Positions 28,681-38,239 of a stretch of DNA of 64,000 nucleotides are shown here, one piece after another. Origin of the DNA: Christiangramia sp. (GTDB lineage Bacteria > Bacteroidota > Bacteroidia > Flavobacteriales > Flavobacteriaceae); assembly GCF_029937855.1 (NCBI RefSeq), contig NZ_JAPYPC010000001.1, positions 71,275 through 135,274 on the forward strand, in the 5' to 3' direction. The translations under genes were made by a program, and so were the position numbers. The notes beneath the pieces are model-generated. The model did no database searches. It worked only from the letters and a program-made list of their open reading frames with translations, and had not been told where the DNA came from. The number at the start of each line of letters is the position of its first letter. Position 1 is the stretch's first letter.

Positions 28681-29502
28681 ATGAATAAAAAGAATCCTGA
28701 TACTGAAAGAGTTTCCAATTATGATCATCTGGAAAAGATGAACACATTTGAGCTGCTTTCAAATATTAACAAAGAGGATCAAACCATTCCAGGCATTGTG
28801 AAAAAACAGATCACCAATATTGAAAAACTGGTAAATGTGATTGTTCCAAAAATTGATGCTGGAGGAAGATTATTCTATATAGGCGCAGGGACCAGTGGCA
28901 GGCTTGGTGTTTTAGATGCTTCCGAATGTCCCCCAACATTCGGAGTGAGCCCGGGTATTGTCATTGGTCTTATCGCCGGAGGGGATAAAGCACTTCGTGA
29001 CGCTGTTGAAAACGCTGAAGATGATACTAAGCAGGCCTGGAATGATCTACAGGAACATGATTTATCAAAGAAAGATGTGGTTGTTGGAATCGCAGCTTCC
29101 GGAACTACTCCTTATGTGATTGGCGGAATTCAAGACAGTCGAAAAAGAGGTATTATCACAGGTTGTATCACCTGTAGTTCAGGCAGTCCCCTTGCAGAAG
29201 CTTCAGAATATCCCATTGAGGTAGTCACCGGGCCTGAGTTTGTTACCGGTAGTACCAGAATGAAAGCAGGAACTGCCCAAAAGCTGGTGCTTAATATGAT
29301 CTCCACTTCAGTAATGATAAAATTAGGAAGAGTGAAAGGGAACAAAATGGTAGATATGCAGCTTTCTAATGTAAAACTTGTGGGAAGAGGAATCAGGATG
29401 ATCATGGAAGAACTGGGAGTTGAGGAAGAGGAAGCCGGAAAACTTTTAAAAGAGCATGGCAGTGTTCGTGCAGTGTTAAAGCATACTCAGGATAAAAAAT
29501 AA
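28681..29502 (+). CDS. murQ: N-acetylmuramic acid 6-phosphate etherase
   Basis: MurQ cleaves the lactyl ether of MurNAc-6-P to GlcNAc-6-P and D-lactate, the committed step of MurNAc recycling. The SIS domain holds YIGAGTSGRLGVLDASECPPTFG with the catalytic Glu (E82), then IGLIAGG, VVGIAASGTTPYVIGG, and TGSTRMKAGTAQKLVLNM. The 273 residues is a little shorter than the E. coli enzyme but usual for Bacteroidetes. The GH18 stump begins immediately after the stop codon. Confidence 0.95.
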   Translation: MNKKNPDTERVSNYDHLEKMNTFELLSNINKEDQTIPGIVKKQITNIEKLVNVIVPKIDAGGRLFYIGAGTSGRLGVLDASECPPTFGVSPGIVIGLIAGGDKALRDAVENAEDDTKQAWNDLQEHDLSKKDVVVGIAASGTTPYVIGGIQDSRKRGIITGCITCSSGSPLAEASEYPIEVVTGPEFVTGSTRMKAGTAQKLVLNMISTSVMIKLGRVKGNKMVDMQLSNVKLVGRGIRMIMEELGVEEEEAGKLLKEHGSVRAVLKHTQDKK

Positions 29503-29508
29503 GCAGTT

Positions 29509-29790
29509 TTGGTGTACAGGGCTGAAAGCCCTGGAATTTTAAGCTATAAATCAATAGCTAATTCGCCCGGTTTTGTTTATTTCTGGGATTCGATAGCTCA
29601 GTCTCCATATATTTACAACGCAGAAAAGAAGCTATTTGCAACCTATGATGATTCAGGTTCTGTTTCTAAAAAGACAAAATATGCTTTAGATAAAGGGCTT
29701 GGAGGAATTATGTTTTGGCGATTATCCGGGGATAAACCTGATGGTCTCTTAGATGTAATAGATAACGAGATTAAGAAATCAAAAAATTAA
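29509..29790 (+). pseudogene. GH18 chitinase-like C-terminal stump
   Basis: About 93 codons resembling only the last part of a GH18 barrel: ESPGILSYKSI, then YFWDSIAQSPYIYNAEKKLFATYDD, then KYALDKGLGGIMFWRLSGD. The catalytic DxxDxDxE strand and everything before it are missing. The reading begins with TTG/GTG codons right after the murQ stop, with no credible start. Likely a 5' deletion that fused the remnant to the end of murQ; the ancestral operon may have had a GH18 endo-glycosidase here. Confidence 0.75.
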
Positions 29791-29801
29791 TTTAGCCATT
29801 A

Positions 29802-31439
29802 ATGACCAAGAGATTAAATTTCCTGTGGGTAGTATGTATCCTTCTTATGATGGGATGTAAATCTACCCAGCCGGTAAAAAATACTGAAAAAAAAATTCCA
29901 GAGGTAGTTGAAGAGAACGGCGGTAAGGAAGCTGAAAATGAAACCGAAATGGATACACCGGCTGAGGTTTCAGAGGAAAAACCACAGGAAGAAATAAGGA
30001 TAACCAGAAAAGAAAAAACCAATCCGCCATTAAATATCGAAGAATTCAGGGCCGCCTGGGTTGCTACGGTAGCTAATATTAACTGGCCTAGTAAATCGGG
30101 TCTTTCCACTTATCAACAACAGCAGGAGGCTATAAAACTGCTCGATTTTCTTCAGTCGCATAATTTTAATGCAGTAATATTTCAGGTGCGGCCTCAGGCA
30201 GATGCTTTATACAACAGTAACCTGGAGCCGTGGTCCTATTTTCTAACAGGAGAGCAGGGAAAGGCTCCAGATCCTTATTATGATCCTTTGGAGTTCTGGA
30301 TTAAGGAAGCTCATCACAGAGGTATGGAATTACATGTGTGGCTAAATCCCTATAGAGCCCATCATACCACCGGAGGAGAAGTCACCGAAGCATCGATAAT
30401 TAAGAATAAGCCTGAACTGGCGGTTAAACTTGCCAATGGTATGTGGTGGCTGGATCCTGCAAAAAAGGAAACTCAGGATCATTCAGCAGCAGTGGTGATG
30501 GATATTGTTAAGAGATATGATATTGACGGGGTTCATTTTGACGATTATTTTTATCCGTATGATTCCTATAACAACGGAAAAGATTTTCCCGACAATAATA
30601 CTTTTTTAGCCTATCAGCAAAATAATGGAAAACTTACTAAAGCAGACTGGAGAAGGGAGAACGTGAATAAATTCATCAAAAGGATCTATGATGAAATAAA
30701 AGCTGAAAAGTCATTTGTAAAGTTTGGCTTAAGTCCTTTTGGAATTTGGAGACCTGGTTTTCCGGAATCAGTGTCAGGTTATGATCAATATGAAAAGCTT
30801 TATGCTGATGCAAAGTTATGGTTGAATGAAGGCTGGATAGATTATTTTACGCCGCAGTTATACTGGCGAATTAATCAATATGGCCAAAGCTTTCCGGAAT
30901 TATTAGGCTGGTGGGAATCAGAGAATACTAAAGGCAGGCATTTGTGGCCGGGAATTAATGTTGGCCTGGGAGGTGATGAAAAGAATGTTGATGAAACCAT
31001 TAATCAGATCATGATCACCCGTGGAATGATTCCGCAAAGTAAAGGAACTGTTCATTGGAGTATCGGGCCGCTTATGAAACAGGAAAACCTTGCTAAAGCC
31101 TTAATAGAAGGCCCTTATCGAAAAAAAGCCCTGGTTCCTCCGAGTCCGTGGTTAGATGATTCAGAGCCGGAAACGCCCGAGCTAACTGCCAGAGTAGAAA
31201 ATGAAAGGCTTCTAATGAACTGGAAAAGCAATGATCCGGATGAGGTATCTAGATATGTGCTCTGGTTCAAATATGAAGGGGGAAACTGGGATTATAAAAT
31301 TCTGGATGCTTCTGTTACATCTTTCAGTCTTCAGAATATTGTTGGGGAGAAAAAACGAAAGATGGATAAAATAGGGATCACTGCAGTAGACAGATTAGGG
31401 AATCAAAGTGATTTCAAAGAATTAAATTTAAAAAGCTAA
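29802..31439 (+). CDS. Glycoside hydrolase-like lipoprotein (DUF187/GHL10, YngK-like)
   Basis: A 545-residue exported lipoprotein: signal with lipobox LLMMGC (Cys19), a Glu/Pro-rich linker to about residue 75, then the GHL10/DUF187 TIM barrel (EEFRAAWVATVANINWPSKSG, FNAVIFQVRPQADALY, VWLNPYRAHH, IDGVHFDDYFYPYD), and a C-terminal fibronectin-III-like domain from about 450. Homologues such as YngK occur in MurNAc/muropeptide clusters; some related proteins act on denuded or lactyl-bearing glycans. It is 3 bases ahead of the symporter gene. Confidence 0.87.
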   Translation: MTKRLNFLWVVCILLMMGCKSTQPVKNTEKKIPEVVEENGGKEAENETEMDTPAEVSEEKPQEEIRITRKEKTNPPLNIEEFRAAWVATVANINWPSKSGLSTYQQQQEAIKLLDFLQSHNFNAVIFQVRPQADALYNSNLEPWSYFLTGEQGKAPDPYYDPLEFWIKEAHHRGMELHVWLNPYRAHHTTGGEVTEASIIKNKPELAVKLANGMWWLDPAKKETQDHSAAVVMDIVKRYDIDGVHFDDYFYPYDSYNNGKDFPDNNTFLAYQQNNGKLTKADWRRENVNKFIKRIYDEIKAEKSFVKFGLSPFGIWRPGFPESVSGYDQYEKLYADAKLWLNEGWIDYFTPQLYWRINQYGQSFPELLGWWESENTKGRHLWPGINVGLGGDEKNVDETINQIMITRGMIPQSKGTVHWSIGPLMKQENLAKALIEGPYRKKALVPPSPWLDDSEPETPELTARVENERLLMNWKSNDPDEVSRYVLWFKYEGGNWDYKILDASVTSFSLQNIVGEKKRKMDKIGITAVDRLGNQSDFKELNLKS

Positions 31440-31442
31440 TAT

Positions 31443-32888
31443 ATGACCCCATTACTGGTATTTGGAGTTGTAGCTATTTATTTTTTAGTGCTTTTGGGGA
31501 TTAGTCATTTCACCTCGGGAAATTCTGATAACAATACTTTTTTTACTGCCAACAGGCAGTCACCGTGGTATCTGGTAGCCTACGGAATGGTTGGAGCTTC
31601 TCTATCCGGGATAACCTTTATATCGGTGCCTGGGGAAGTAGGAAATTCTAACTGGACCTACCTGCAATTCGTAATGGGAAATATGGTTGGCTATGCAGTA
31701 ATTGCTTTTATCCTTATCCCTTTATTTTATAAACTTAGATTGGTTTCAATTTATGAGTATTTAAAAGATAGGTTCGGGCAAAACTCTTATTATACCGGAT
31801 CTGCTTTTTTTCTGGTTTCGCAAACAATTGGAGCTTCTTTCAGGTTATTTTTGGCCGCGGTAGTTTTACAGATCGCTTTTTTTGATGCCTTCGGAATTCC
31901 ATTTTTCGTTACGGTTCTAACCACGATTATCCTTATTTGGCTTTACACTTTTCGCGGCGGAATTAAAACAATAGTCTGGACCGATACTTTACAAACAACT
32001 TTTCTCCTATTGGCGGTGATCATTAGTATTTATATGATCGTTGATCAGATGGGATTAGATTTTTCAGAAATGATCTCTACGGTTTCAGAAAGCAGGATGT
32101 CGAATATATTCGACTGGAATTGGCGCTCCGACCGTAATTTTTATAAAACATTTCTGGCGGGGATATTCATTACCATTGCCATGAACGGTCTGGACCAAAA
32201 CGTGATGCAGAAGAATTTAACCTGTAAAAATCAAAAAGACGCTCAAAAAAATATTTTCTGGTTTTCGATTACGTTTTTCATATCCACCGTTTTGTTCCTG
32301 GCGTTGGGAGTCCTTCTTTATAAATTCGCTATAGATCAGGGCATTAAAATTCCTGAACAAAGTGACGAACTATATCCGTTACTTGCTTTGAATCATTTTG
32401 GAATCCTGGCTGGGATCGTCTTTTTATTAGGAATTATAGCAGCGGCTTTTTCCAGTGCAGATTCCGCCTTAACGGCTTTAACGACTTCTTTTTGTGTGGA
32501 CATTCTCGATCTGCCCAACAAAAAAGCTAATCAAAAAAGAACGCGTGTATGGGTGCATATTGGCTTTACAATTCTCATGTTCCTGGTAATCATTATTTTT
32601 AATAGCCTGAACGATTCCAGTGTAGTAAGTGCGGTATTTAAGGTTGCGGGATTTACTTATGGACCGTTATTAGGTTTATTTGCATTTGGCTTATTGAATA
32701 AAAGAGCAGTCAAAGACCGTAATGTTCCCATAATATGTATTCTAGCTCCGATAATTTCTGTAATTCTGGATTTAAATTCTGAAGCCTGGTTTAATGGATA
32801 TAAGTTCGGTTTTGAAATACTGCTTGTGAAGGCGACTCTAACTTTCATAGGTTTATGGCTGAATTATAGCAAAGGGAATTTGAAATAA
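31443..32888 (+). CDS. Sodium:solute symporter (SSS family)
   Basis: A 481-residue permease with about 13 spans. The N-terminus carries AYGMVGASLSGITFISVPGEVG, a family-typical sodium-site region, followed by YEYLKDRFG, TFRGGIKTIVWTDTLQT and AAFSSADSALTALTTSFCVDI. Substrates in this family include sugars, sialic acid and amino acids. Placement between a DUF187 glycosidase and a dipeptide epimerase suggests uptake of a wall-derived sugar or anhydro-sugar (inference). Confidence 0.9.
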   Translation: MTPLLVFGVVAIYFLVLLGISHFTSGNSDNNTFFTANRQSPWYLVAYGMVGASLSGITFISVPGEVGNSNWTYLQFVMGNMVGYAVIAFILIPLFYKLRLVSIYEYLKDRFGQNSYYTGSAFFLVSQTIGASFRLFLAAVVLQIAFFDAFGIPFFVTVLTTIILIWLYTFRGGIKTIVWTDTLQTTFLLLAVIISIYMIVDQMGLDFSEMISTVSESRMSNIFDWNWRSDRNFYKTFLAGIFITIAMNGLDQNVMQKNLTCKNQKDAQKNIFWFSITFFISTVLFLALGVLLYKFAIDQGIKIPEQSDELYPLLALNHFGILAGIVFLLGIIAAAFSSADSALTALTTSFCVDILDLPNKKANQKRTRVWVHIGFTILMFLVIIIFNSLNDSSVVSAVFKVAGFTYGPLLGLFAFGLLNKRAVKDRNVPIICILAPIISVILDLNSEAWFNGYKFGFEILLVKATLTFIGLWLNYSKGNLK

Positions 32889-32897
32889 CGTATAAAA

Positions 32898-33917
32898 ATG
32901 GACATTACCTATAAGCGTTTTAATCTAGAACTGAAAAATACGTTTACCATTAGTCATGGATCGCGCGATTTTCAGGAAACGCTAGTGGTGATAGTTTCAG
33001 ATGGGAAATATAAAGCTTATGGAGAAGCGGCAGCAACGGTTTATTACGGCGTAAGTGTAGATAAAATGATTGCTTCACTCCAGTCTGTAGAACCAATTGT
33101 AGCTGAAAATATCCATCGCCGTCCTGAAGAAATATGGGAACTTACTTATCTGCATTTAAAACATAATCCTTTTGCCCAGTGTGCGCTCGATATTGCTATG
33201 CATGATCTGCATGGTAAAAGAAATAACCTGCCTTTGTATAAAATTTGGGGACTGAAAATTGATGAAGTTCCACTAACCAATTATACTATCGGGATTGATA
33301 CGGTTGATAATATGATAGATAAGATCAGGGAATTTCCCTGGCCGATTTATAAAATCAAGCTGGGAACTGAAAATGATATTGCCATCGTAGAAGAACTTCG
33401 AAAACATACCGATTCGGTCTTTAGAATAGATGCAAATGCATCCTGGACTGCGCAACAGGCAATTGAAAACAGCAAAGCTTTAAAAGAGCTGAATGTTGAA
33501 TTTTTGGAGCAACCACTAAAACCTGGAGATTTGGCGGGAATGGAAAAGTTATATGAAAGATCTGAACTTCCTATAATTGCCGATGAAAGTTGTCTCGTGG
33601 AAGAAGATGTGGAGAAATGTGCCCCTTATTTTCATGGGGTGAATATAAAACTAACAAAATGTGCCGGGATTACACCAGGTAAAAGAATGATTCAAAAAGC
33701 ACGATCTCTGGGACTAAAGGTAATGGTGGGTTGTATGACAGAATCTACCGTTTCTATGTCGGCCATTGGTCAGCTTTTACCTATGCTGGATTATGTAGAT
33801 ATGGATGGTGCCCTGCTTATAAAAAACGATATTGCCGATGGCGTAAAGATCATCAATGGAAAAGTTCATTTTCCAAAAAGAAATGGAACCGGGGCGAAAT
33901 TGTTTAATTTTGAATAA
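32898..33917 (+). CDS. Dipeptide (L-Ala-D/L-Glu) epimerase
   Basis: A 339-residue enolase-superfamily enzyme. The catalytic lysine strand is YKIKLG, metal ligands lie in FRIDANASWT, FLEQPL and IADESC, and the C-terminal lysine is in NIKLTKCAGI. The C-terminal GCMTESTVSMSA is typical of L-Ala-D/L-Glu epimerases. It would convert the L-Ala-D-Glu from murein peptides to L-Ala-L-Glu, which ordinary peptidases can use. This fits the NlpC/P60 peptidase gene 12 bases downstream. Confidence 0.9.
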   Translation: MDITYKRFNLELKNTFTISHGSRDFQETLVVIVSDGKYKAYGEAAATVYYGVSVDKMIASLQSVEPIVAENIHRRPEEIWELTYLHLKHNPFAQCALDIAMHDLHGKRNNLPLYKIWGLKIDEVPLTNYTIGIDTVDNMIDKIREFPWPIYKIKLGTENDIAIVEELRKHTDSVFRIDANASWTAQQAIENSKALKELNVEFLEQPLKPGDLAGMEKLYERSELPIIADESCLVEEDVEKCAPYFHGVNIKLTKCAGITPGKRMIQKARSLGLKVMVGCMTESTVSMSAIGQLLPMLDYVDMDGALLIKNDIADGVKIINGKVHFPKRNGTGAKLFNFE

Positions 33918-33929
33918 ATATTTGAGATC

Positions 33930-35150
33930 ATGAATATAAAAATGAATTATATAGCAATACTTGCTTTTCTATTTTTGATTTCCTGTGAGGAAACGGCCGA
34001 TAAAGAAGAGATGAATGAGGCTGATGCTGTTATAGCTGAAGTGAGTGAAAAGTATGCCCCAGATAAAAGGATTGCTCTTTTTGAAGTTGAAGCTGTAAAG
34101 AATGGTGATTCGTATGTTTTAAAAGGCGAATCAAATATGCCTGAAGCAGTTGATGATCTTAAAAATAAAATGCAAGCTGAAAATCTTCAGTTTAAAGATA
34201 GTATTCGCTTATTGCCCAACGAAAAAGTCCTGGAAGGTAAAACCAGGGGGGTAGTAAAGATTTCCGTGGCAAACATCAGGGATGAGCCAAAACACGCTGC
34301 CCAACTTGTTACCCAGGCCACCATGGGCATGCCTTTAAAAGTTTATAAAAAGGAGGGAGACTGGTATTACATTCAAACTCCAGATGCTTATCTGGGATGG
34401 GTTGATTCAGGCGGAATTGTGCACAAAACGGAAGAAGAATTCTCGAATTGGAAATCTGTAGAAAAGGTAATTTATTTAAATCCATTTGGAAGTTCTTATG
34501 AAACCGCAGATAATTCTTCACAGAGTGTATCAGATCTCGTTGCTGGAGATATTTTAGAACTTCTAAGCGAAGAACAGGATTTTTATAAGGTAAAGTATCC
34601 TGATGGCAAAGAAGCTTTTATAGCGAAAGCTGAGGCGCAGCCATATCAGCAGTGGCTTTCTTCCCTTGAAATGAGCAGGGAAGATCTTGTGGAAACCTCA
34701 AAAAAATTGATGGGGCTACCTTATTTATGGGGAGGTACTTCACCGAAAGGAGTAGATTGTAGTGGCTTCACCAAAACTGTTTACTTTCTTAACGGCATAG
34801 TGATCCCAAGGGATGCGTCACAACAAGTACATACAGGAAAACTTATAGATTCAACCAGGAACTTTCAAAATTTAATTCCCGGAGATCTTCTTTTCTTTGG
34901 CAGGCCGGCAACAGATTCTACGTCAGAAAGAGTGGTTCATGTGGGAATGTGGATGGGTGATAATAAGTTCATTCACTCCATGGGAGATGTTCATATAAGC
35001 ACAATGGATTCAACGGCATCAGATTTTGATGAGTATAATTACAAACGTTATCTTAGAAGTAAAAGGCTTTTTAATGAGCAGGATAAAAACCTGTTATATT
35101 TGAAGCAAAATGATATTTTCACTAATGCATCTGAGGATTCTGTAGAATAG
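33930..35150 (+). CDS. NlpC/P60 endopeptidase lipoprotein with SH3 domains
   Basis: A 406-residue exported lipoprotein (lipobox FLISC, Cys19) that should cut gamma-D-Glu-meso-DAP bonds in stem peptides. Two bacterial SH3-type domains are suggested (about 85-150, VVKISVANIRDEPKHAAQLVTQ; and about 155-215), then the NlpC/P60 domain from about 250: YLWGGTSPKGVDCSGF with the catalytic Cys, then RVVHVGMWMG with the His. Domain order matches YkfC-type enzymes, which act with the epimerase. Last gene of the operon. A second ATG at codon 5 is an equally good start. Confidence 0.92.
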   Translation: MNIKMNYIAILAFLFLISCEETADKEEMNEADAVIAEVSEKYAPDKRIALFEVEAVKNGDSYVLKGESNMPEAVDDLKNKMQAENLQFKDSIRLLPNEKVLEGKTRGVVKISVANIRDEPKHAAQLVTQATMGMPLKVYKKEGDWYYIQTPDAYLGWVDSGGIVHKTEEEFSNWKSVEKVIYLNPFGSSYETADNSSQSVSDLVAGDILELLSEEQDFYKVKYPDGKEAFIAKAEAQPYQQWLSSLEMSREDLVETSKKLMGLPYLWGGTSPKGVDCSGFTKTVYFLNGIVIPRDASQQVHTGKLIDSTRNFQNLIPGDLLFFGRPATDSTSERVVHVGMWMGDNKFIHSMGDVHISTMDSTASDFDEYNYKRYLRSKRLFNEQDKNLLYLKQNDIFTNASEDSVE

Positions 35151-35345
35151 TAAGAAAATATTGTTCAGTATAAATAATGGAAGAGGCGGACTAAATTGAC
35201 TATATTTCATCAAGCTGAAATAAAACTGAGGATGAGGTTTTTTCTCATTTCGGGTGAGGGAAATAAAAAATTTCGATTTTTAGCCGGGAGCCGAAAAGGG
35301 CGAAATACTCCTACGACAGGACTTGAGAATTTTTATTCAAAATCC

Positions 35346-36281
35346 TTATAAAAATTTTTTGTAGAGGTTGTATAGAATTTTTAAGTCTTGGTTATTAAGA
35401 TATGGATCTTCATAATTTTCCTGAATAAAATGAAGCTTAAAAGCTTTTACTGCTGCCGGCAGGTCTGAAATATCGTAACCTATTAATCTGAGCGCAAGAG
35501 CATAATCAAAATCGGCAGGAACCACTTCAGGAAAGATATATTTATCTAAGAATGGCAGAGAGGTAAGATCAGGTTGTAATTCAAATCCTTTAATTGAAGG
35601 CAAAAAGAATTCACTGGCCATTTTTAAATTTTCAATTTTATCTTTATCATACCAGAGCCCATAGCCTTCTTCTGCAAGTTTTTCCCAGGGGAAATTAGCA
35701 TTTGGATCCACTTTTCTACCCGGAGCGATATCTGAATGTCCAATAAAATTTTTCGCCGGAATATTGTATTTGTCTTTTAATTGCTTCAGCACCTCAAGAA
35801 GGCTTTCTATCTGAGCCTCTGAGAATTCTTCAAATCCATTATTATCCAGCTCGATTCCTATGGAAGAAGAGTTGAGATCTGTATTATTGCCCCACATTCC
35901 AACTCCACCATGCCATCCCCTAAAATAATCATTCAGCATCTGATAGATCTCTCCATCTTTCGAAATCACGTAATGCGCACTCACCTGTGTTCTTTGCAAG
36001 GTGAAGGTGCTCAGGGTTTGCTGAATTGAATCCTGTGCTGTATGATGTATAACCACATAATTAGGTTTTCTTAGGTTGAAATTCGTAGTTCCAACGGCAT
36101 ATTCCCCATAATTGAGAGTGTCTGATTTCTTATTCTTTTTTGGGGTGAATTCTGAGAGTTCTTTTCCGTATTCCTTTGCTCTTTTTTTGTAAATCTTATT
36201 CGTTTTTGAATAAGGATTGGAGCTACAGGAGAACATCAGGGAGCCCAAAAGGACAAAAATAAATAAGCCTTGAAATTTCAT
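35346..36281 (-). CDS. N-acetylmuramoyl-L-alanine amidase lipoprotein (Amidase_2, AmpD-like)
   Basis: A 311-residue exported lipoprotein (lipobox LMFSC) with an Amidase_2 domain. Zinc ligands are in YVVIHHTAQDS, GHSDIAPGRKVDP and the conserved HYVISKDGEIYQML and GIELDNNG strands. It releases stem peptides from MurNAc. A C-terminal helical region of about 90 residues (SLPFLDKYIFPEVVPADF...) resembles the peptidoglycan-binding tail of AmiD. It sits 9 bases after the NagB fusion gene, last in the ROK-repressor operon. Confidence 0.9.
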   Translation of the reverse strand: MKFQGLFIFVLLGSLMFSCSSNPYSKTNKIYKKRAKEYGKELSEFTPKKNKKSDTLNYGEYAVGTTNFNLRKPNYVVIHHTAQDSIQQTLSTFTLQRTQVSAHYVISKDGEIYQMLNDYFRGWHGGVGMWGNNTDLNSSSIGIELDNNGFEEFSEAQIESLLEVLKQLKDKYNIPAKNFIGHSDIAPGRKVDPNANFPWEKLAEEGYGLWYDKDKIENLKMASEFFLPSIKGFELQPDLTSLPFLDKYIFPEVVPADFDYALALRLIGYDISDLPAAVKAFKLHFIQENYEDPYLNNQDLKILYNLYKKFL

Positions 36282-36290
36282 CTGTTAAGC

Positions 36291-38210
36291 TTAGAATTTC
36301 CACCGAACAAAGGCTTCCATAGCCTCATAATTCGCTAGTCCTAATTTATGATAGTTAACTGCAGTTTCGCGGTTTCTTTCCTCCGCTCTCACCCAGAATT
36401 CCCTTTCGTCATCTCCGGGAAATACAGGTTTGTCTTTTTGGGATTGATGCTGAAAAATAGCATGTCTCTTTCTTTTTACTTCTTGAGGAGAAAGCGGTAC
36501 TGCCATTTCAATTTCATGAACCTGGAATTCCTGCCATGCACCACGATATAACCAGAACCAGCAGTCCTTAACCCAATCTTCAGTCTTTTTAAGTCGCTTC
36601 AAAGCCTCGAGCACGATCCTGAAGCAAATAATATGGGTGCCATGGGGATCTGCAAAATCACCCGCAGCAAAAACCTGATGAGGTTTAATTTCCTGAAGTA
36701 ATTTCATAGTTAGCTCTATGTCTTTTTCAGTTACCGGATTTTTTTGACGTTTCCCGGTTTCATAGAAGGGGAGTGCCATAAAGTGAATTTGGTCATCCTT
36801 CAGGCCCGCAAAGCGTGCCCCGGCAATGGCTTCTGTTTTTCTAATAAAACCTTTTACTTCCTGAATTTCTTCCAGGTCTATATCATTAGGCTGCTTTTCT
36901 TTGAGAAAGACACGCATCTTTTCATATATCGCTTCGAATTTTGAAGCATCCTCGCCAATACTCTTCTTAAAATCTATCGCAAACTCCATATATCTAAGCA
37001 CATCCGTATCCCATACCGCTGTATTTCCTGAAGTTTGATAAGCTACATGTACATCATGCCCCTGGTCAACAAGTCGTATAAAAGTACCCCCCATGGATAT
37101 TACATCATCATCCGGGTGCGGACTGAAAATTACAGATCGCTTGTGGGAAGGGTCTTTTCTTTCAGGTCTTTGAGAATCGTCTGCATTTGGTTTTCCTCCG
37201 GGCCAGCCTGTTATACTATGTTGAAGCTGGTTAAAAACATTGATGTTGATATCGTAAGCGGGCCCCTGTTCAGTAGCCAACTGAGCCATACCATTGGAAT
37301 TATAATCTTCTTCGGTTAATTTTAGGATAGGCTTATCAATTGTTTCCGAAAGCCAGATAACCGCCTTTTTAATAAGCTGAGGTGTCCAGATGCAATCTTT
37401 TACCAGCCAGGGTGTATCAAACCGCGTAAGTTCAGAAGCGGCATCAAAATCAAGTATGAATTCAACATTATCAGACAACTGTAAAAAAGTTGCCGGAACA
37501 CTGGAAGAGATCTCACCTTCTACCGCTTTCCTAATAATTGGAGCTTTTTTCTTGCTCCAGGCCATTAATATGATCTCCTTTGCCTTGAAAATAGTTCCGA
37601 TACCCATGGTGATCGCCTTCGTAGGCACATTTTCTTTTCCACCAAAATCCCTGGAAGCATCACGGCGGGTAAGATCATCTAAGGTAACCAGTCTGGTTCC
37701 TGAATTTGGTGCCGATCCAGGCTCATTAAAACCAATATGACCGGTTCTACCTATCCCCAGCACCTGTAGGTCCAGACCACCAACTTCGGTAATCTTTCTT
37801 TCATAATCAAGGCAATAGTCGGCAATATCTTCTTTTTTTAAAGTTCCATCGGGAATATGAATGTTTTCTTTTTTAATATCTATATGATCAAAGAGTTGTT
37901 CATCCATAAAGCGAACATAGCTTTGTTTCGCTTCGGGGTGCATAGGGTAATATTCGTCGAGATTAAAGGTTATGACATTTTGAAAGCTGAGACCTTCTTC
38001 CCTATGCAATCTGGCAAGTTCAGTATAAACCTCTACAGGAGTGGCTCCGGTGGCAAGGCCCAGAACAGCATTTTCTCCTGCTTTTTGCTTAGTGATAATA
38101 ATATCAGCAATTCTGCGAGCGACTTTCCTGGAAGCAATATGCTCGTTTTCAAATACACTTACCGCTAGCTTCTCAAAACGGGTTTCTTCTAATAGATTTA
38201 ATCTCGCCAT
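36291..38210 (-). CDS. nagB: Glucosamine-6-phosphate deaminase fused to a PIG-L/LmbE-like domain
   Basis: A 639-residue two-domain protein. Residues 1-300 are a NagB deaminase: LGLATGATPVEVY, catalytic Asp in FNLDEYY (D85), and GIGRTGHIGFNEPGS with H158, converting GlcN-6-P to Fru-6-P and ammonia. Residues 355-639 are a PIG-L/LmbE-type deacetylase domain beginning SVIFSPHPDDD (H365, D367-369) and with a later ADPHGTH motif. Such fusions are known in Bacteroidetes. The second domain could deacetylate an N-acetyl sugar before the deaminase acts, replacing a separate NagA, none of which is seen here (inference). Confidence 0.88.
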   Translation of the reverse strand: MARLNLLEETRFEKLAVSVFENEHIASRKVARRIADIIITKQKAGENAVLGLATGATPVEVYTELARLHREEGLSFQNVITFNLDEYYPMHPEAKQSYVRFMDEQLFDHIDIKKENIHIPDGTLKKEDIADYCLDYERKITEVGGLDLQVLGIGRTGHIGFNEPGSAPNSGTRLVTLDDLTRRDASRDFGGKENVPTKAITMGIGTIFKAKEIILMAWSKKKAPIIRKAVEGEISSSVPATFLQLSDNVEFILDFDAASELTRFDTPWLVKDCIWTPQLIKKAVIWLSETIDKPILKLTEEDYNSNGMAQLATEQGPAYDININVFNQLQHSITGWPGGKPNADDSQRPERKDPSHKRSVIFSPHPDDDVISMGGTFIRLVDQGHDVHVAYQTSGNTAVWDTDVLRYMEFAIDFKKSIGEDASKFEAIYEKMRVFLKEKQPNDIDLEEIQEVKGFIRKTEAIAGARFAGLKDDQIHFMALPFYETGKRQKNPVTEKDIELTMKLLQEIKPHQVFAAGDFADPHGTHIICFRIVLEALKRLKKTEDWVKDCWFWLYRGAWQEFQVHEIEMAVPLSPQEVKRKRHAIFQHQSQKDKPVFPGDDEREFWVRAEERNRETAVNYHKLGLANYEAMEAFVRWKF

Positions 38211-38239
38211 AATCCTGAACTATTTTTATCTTTCCATTA

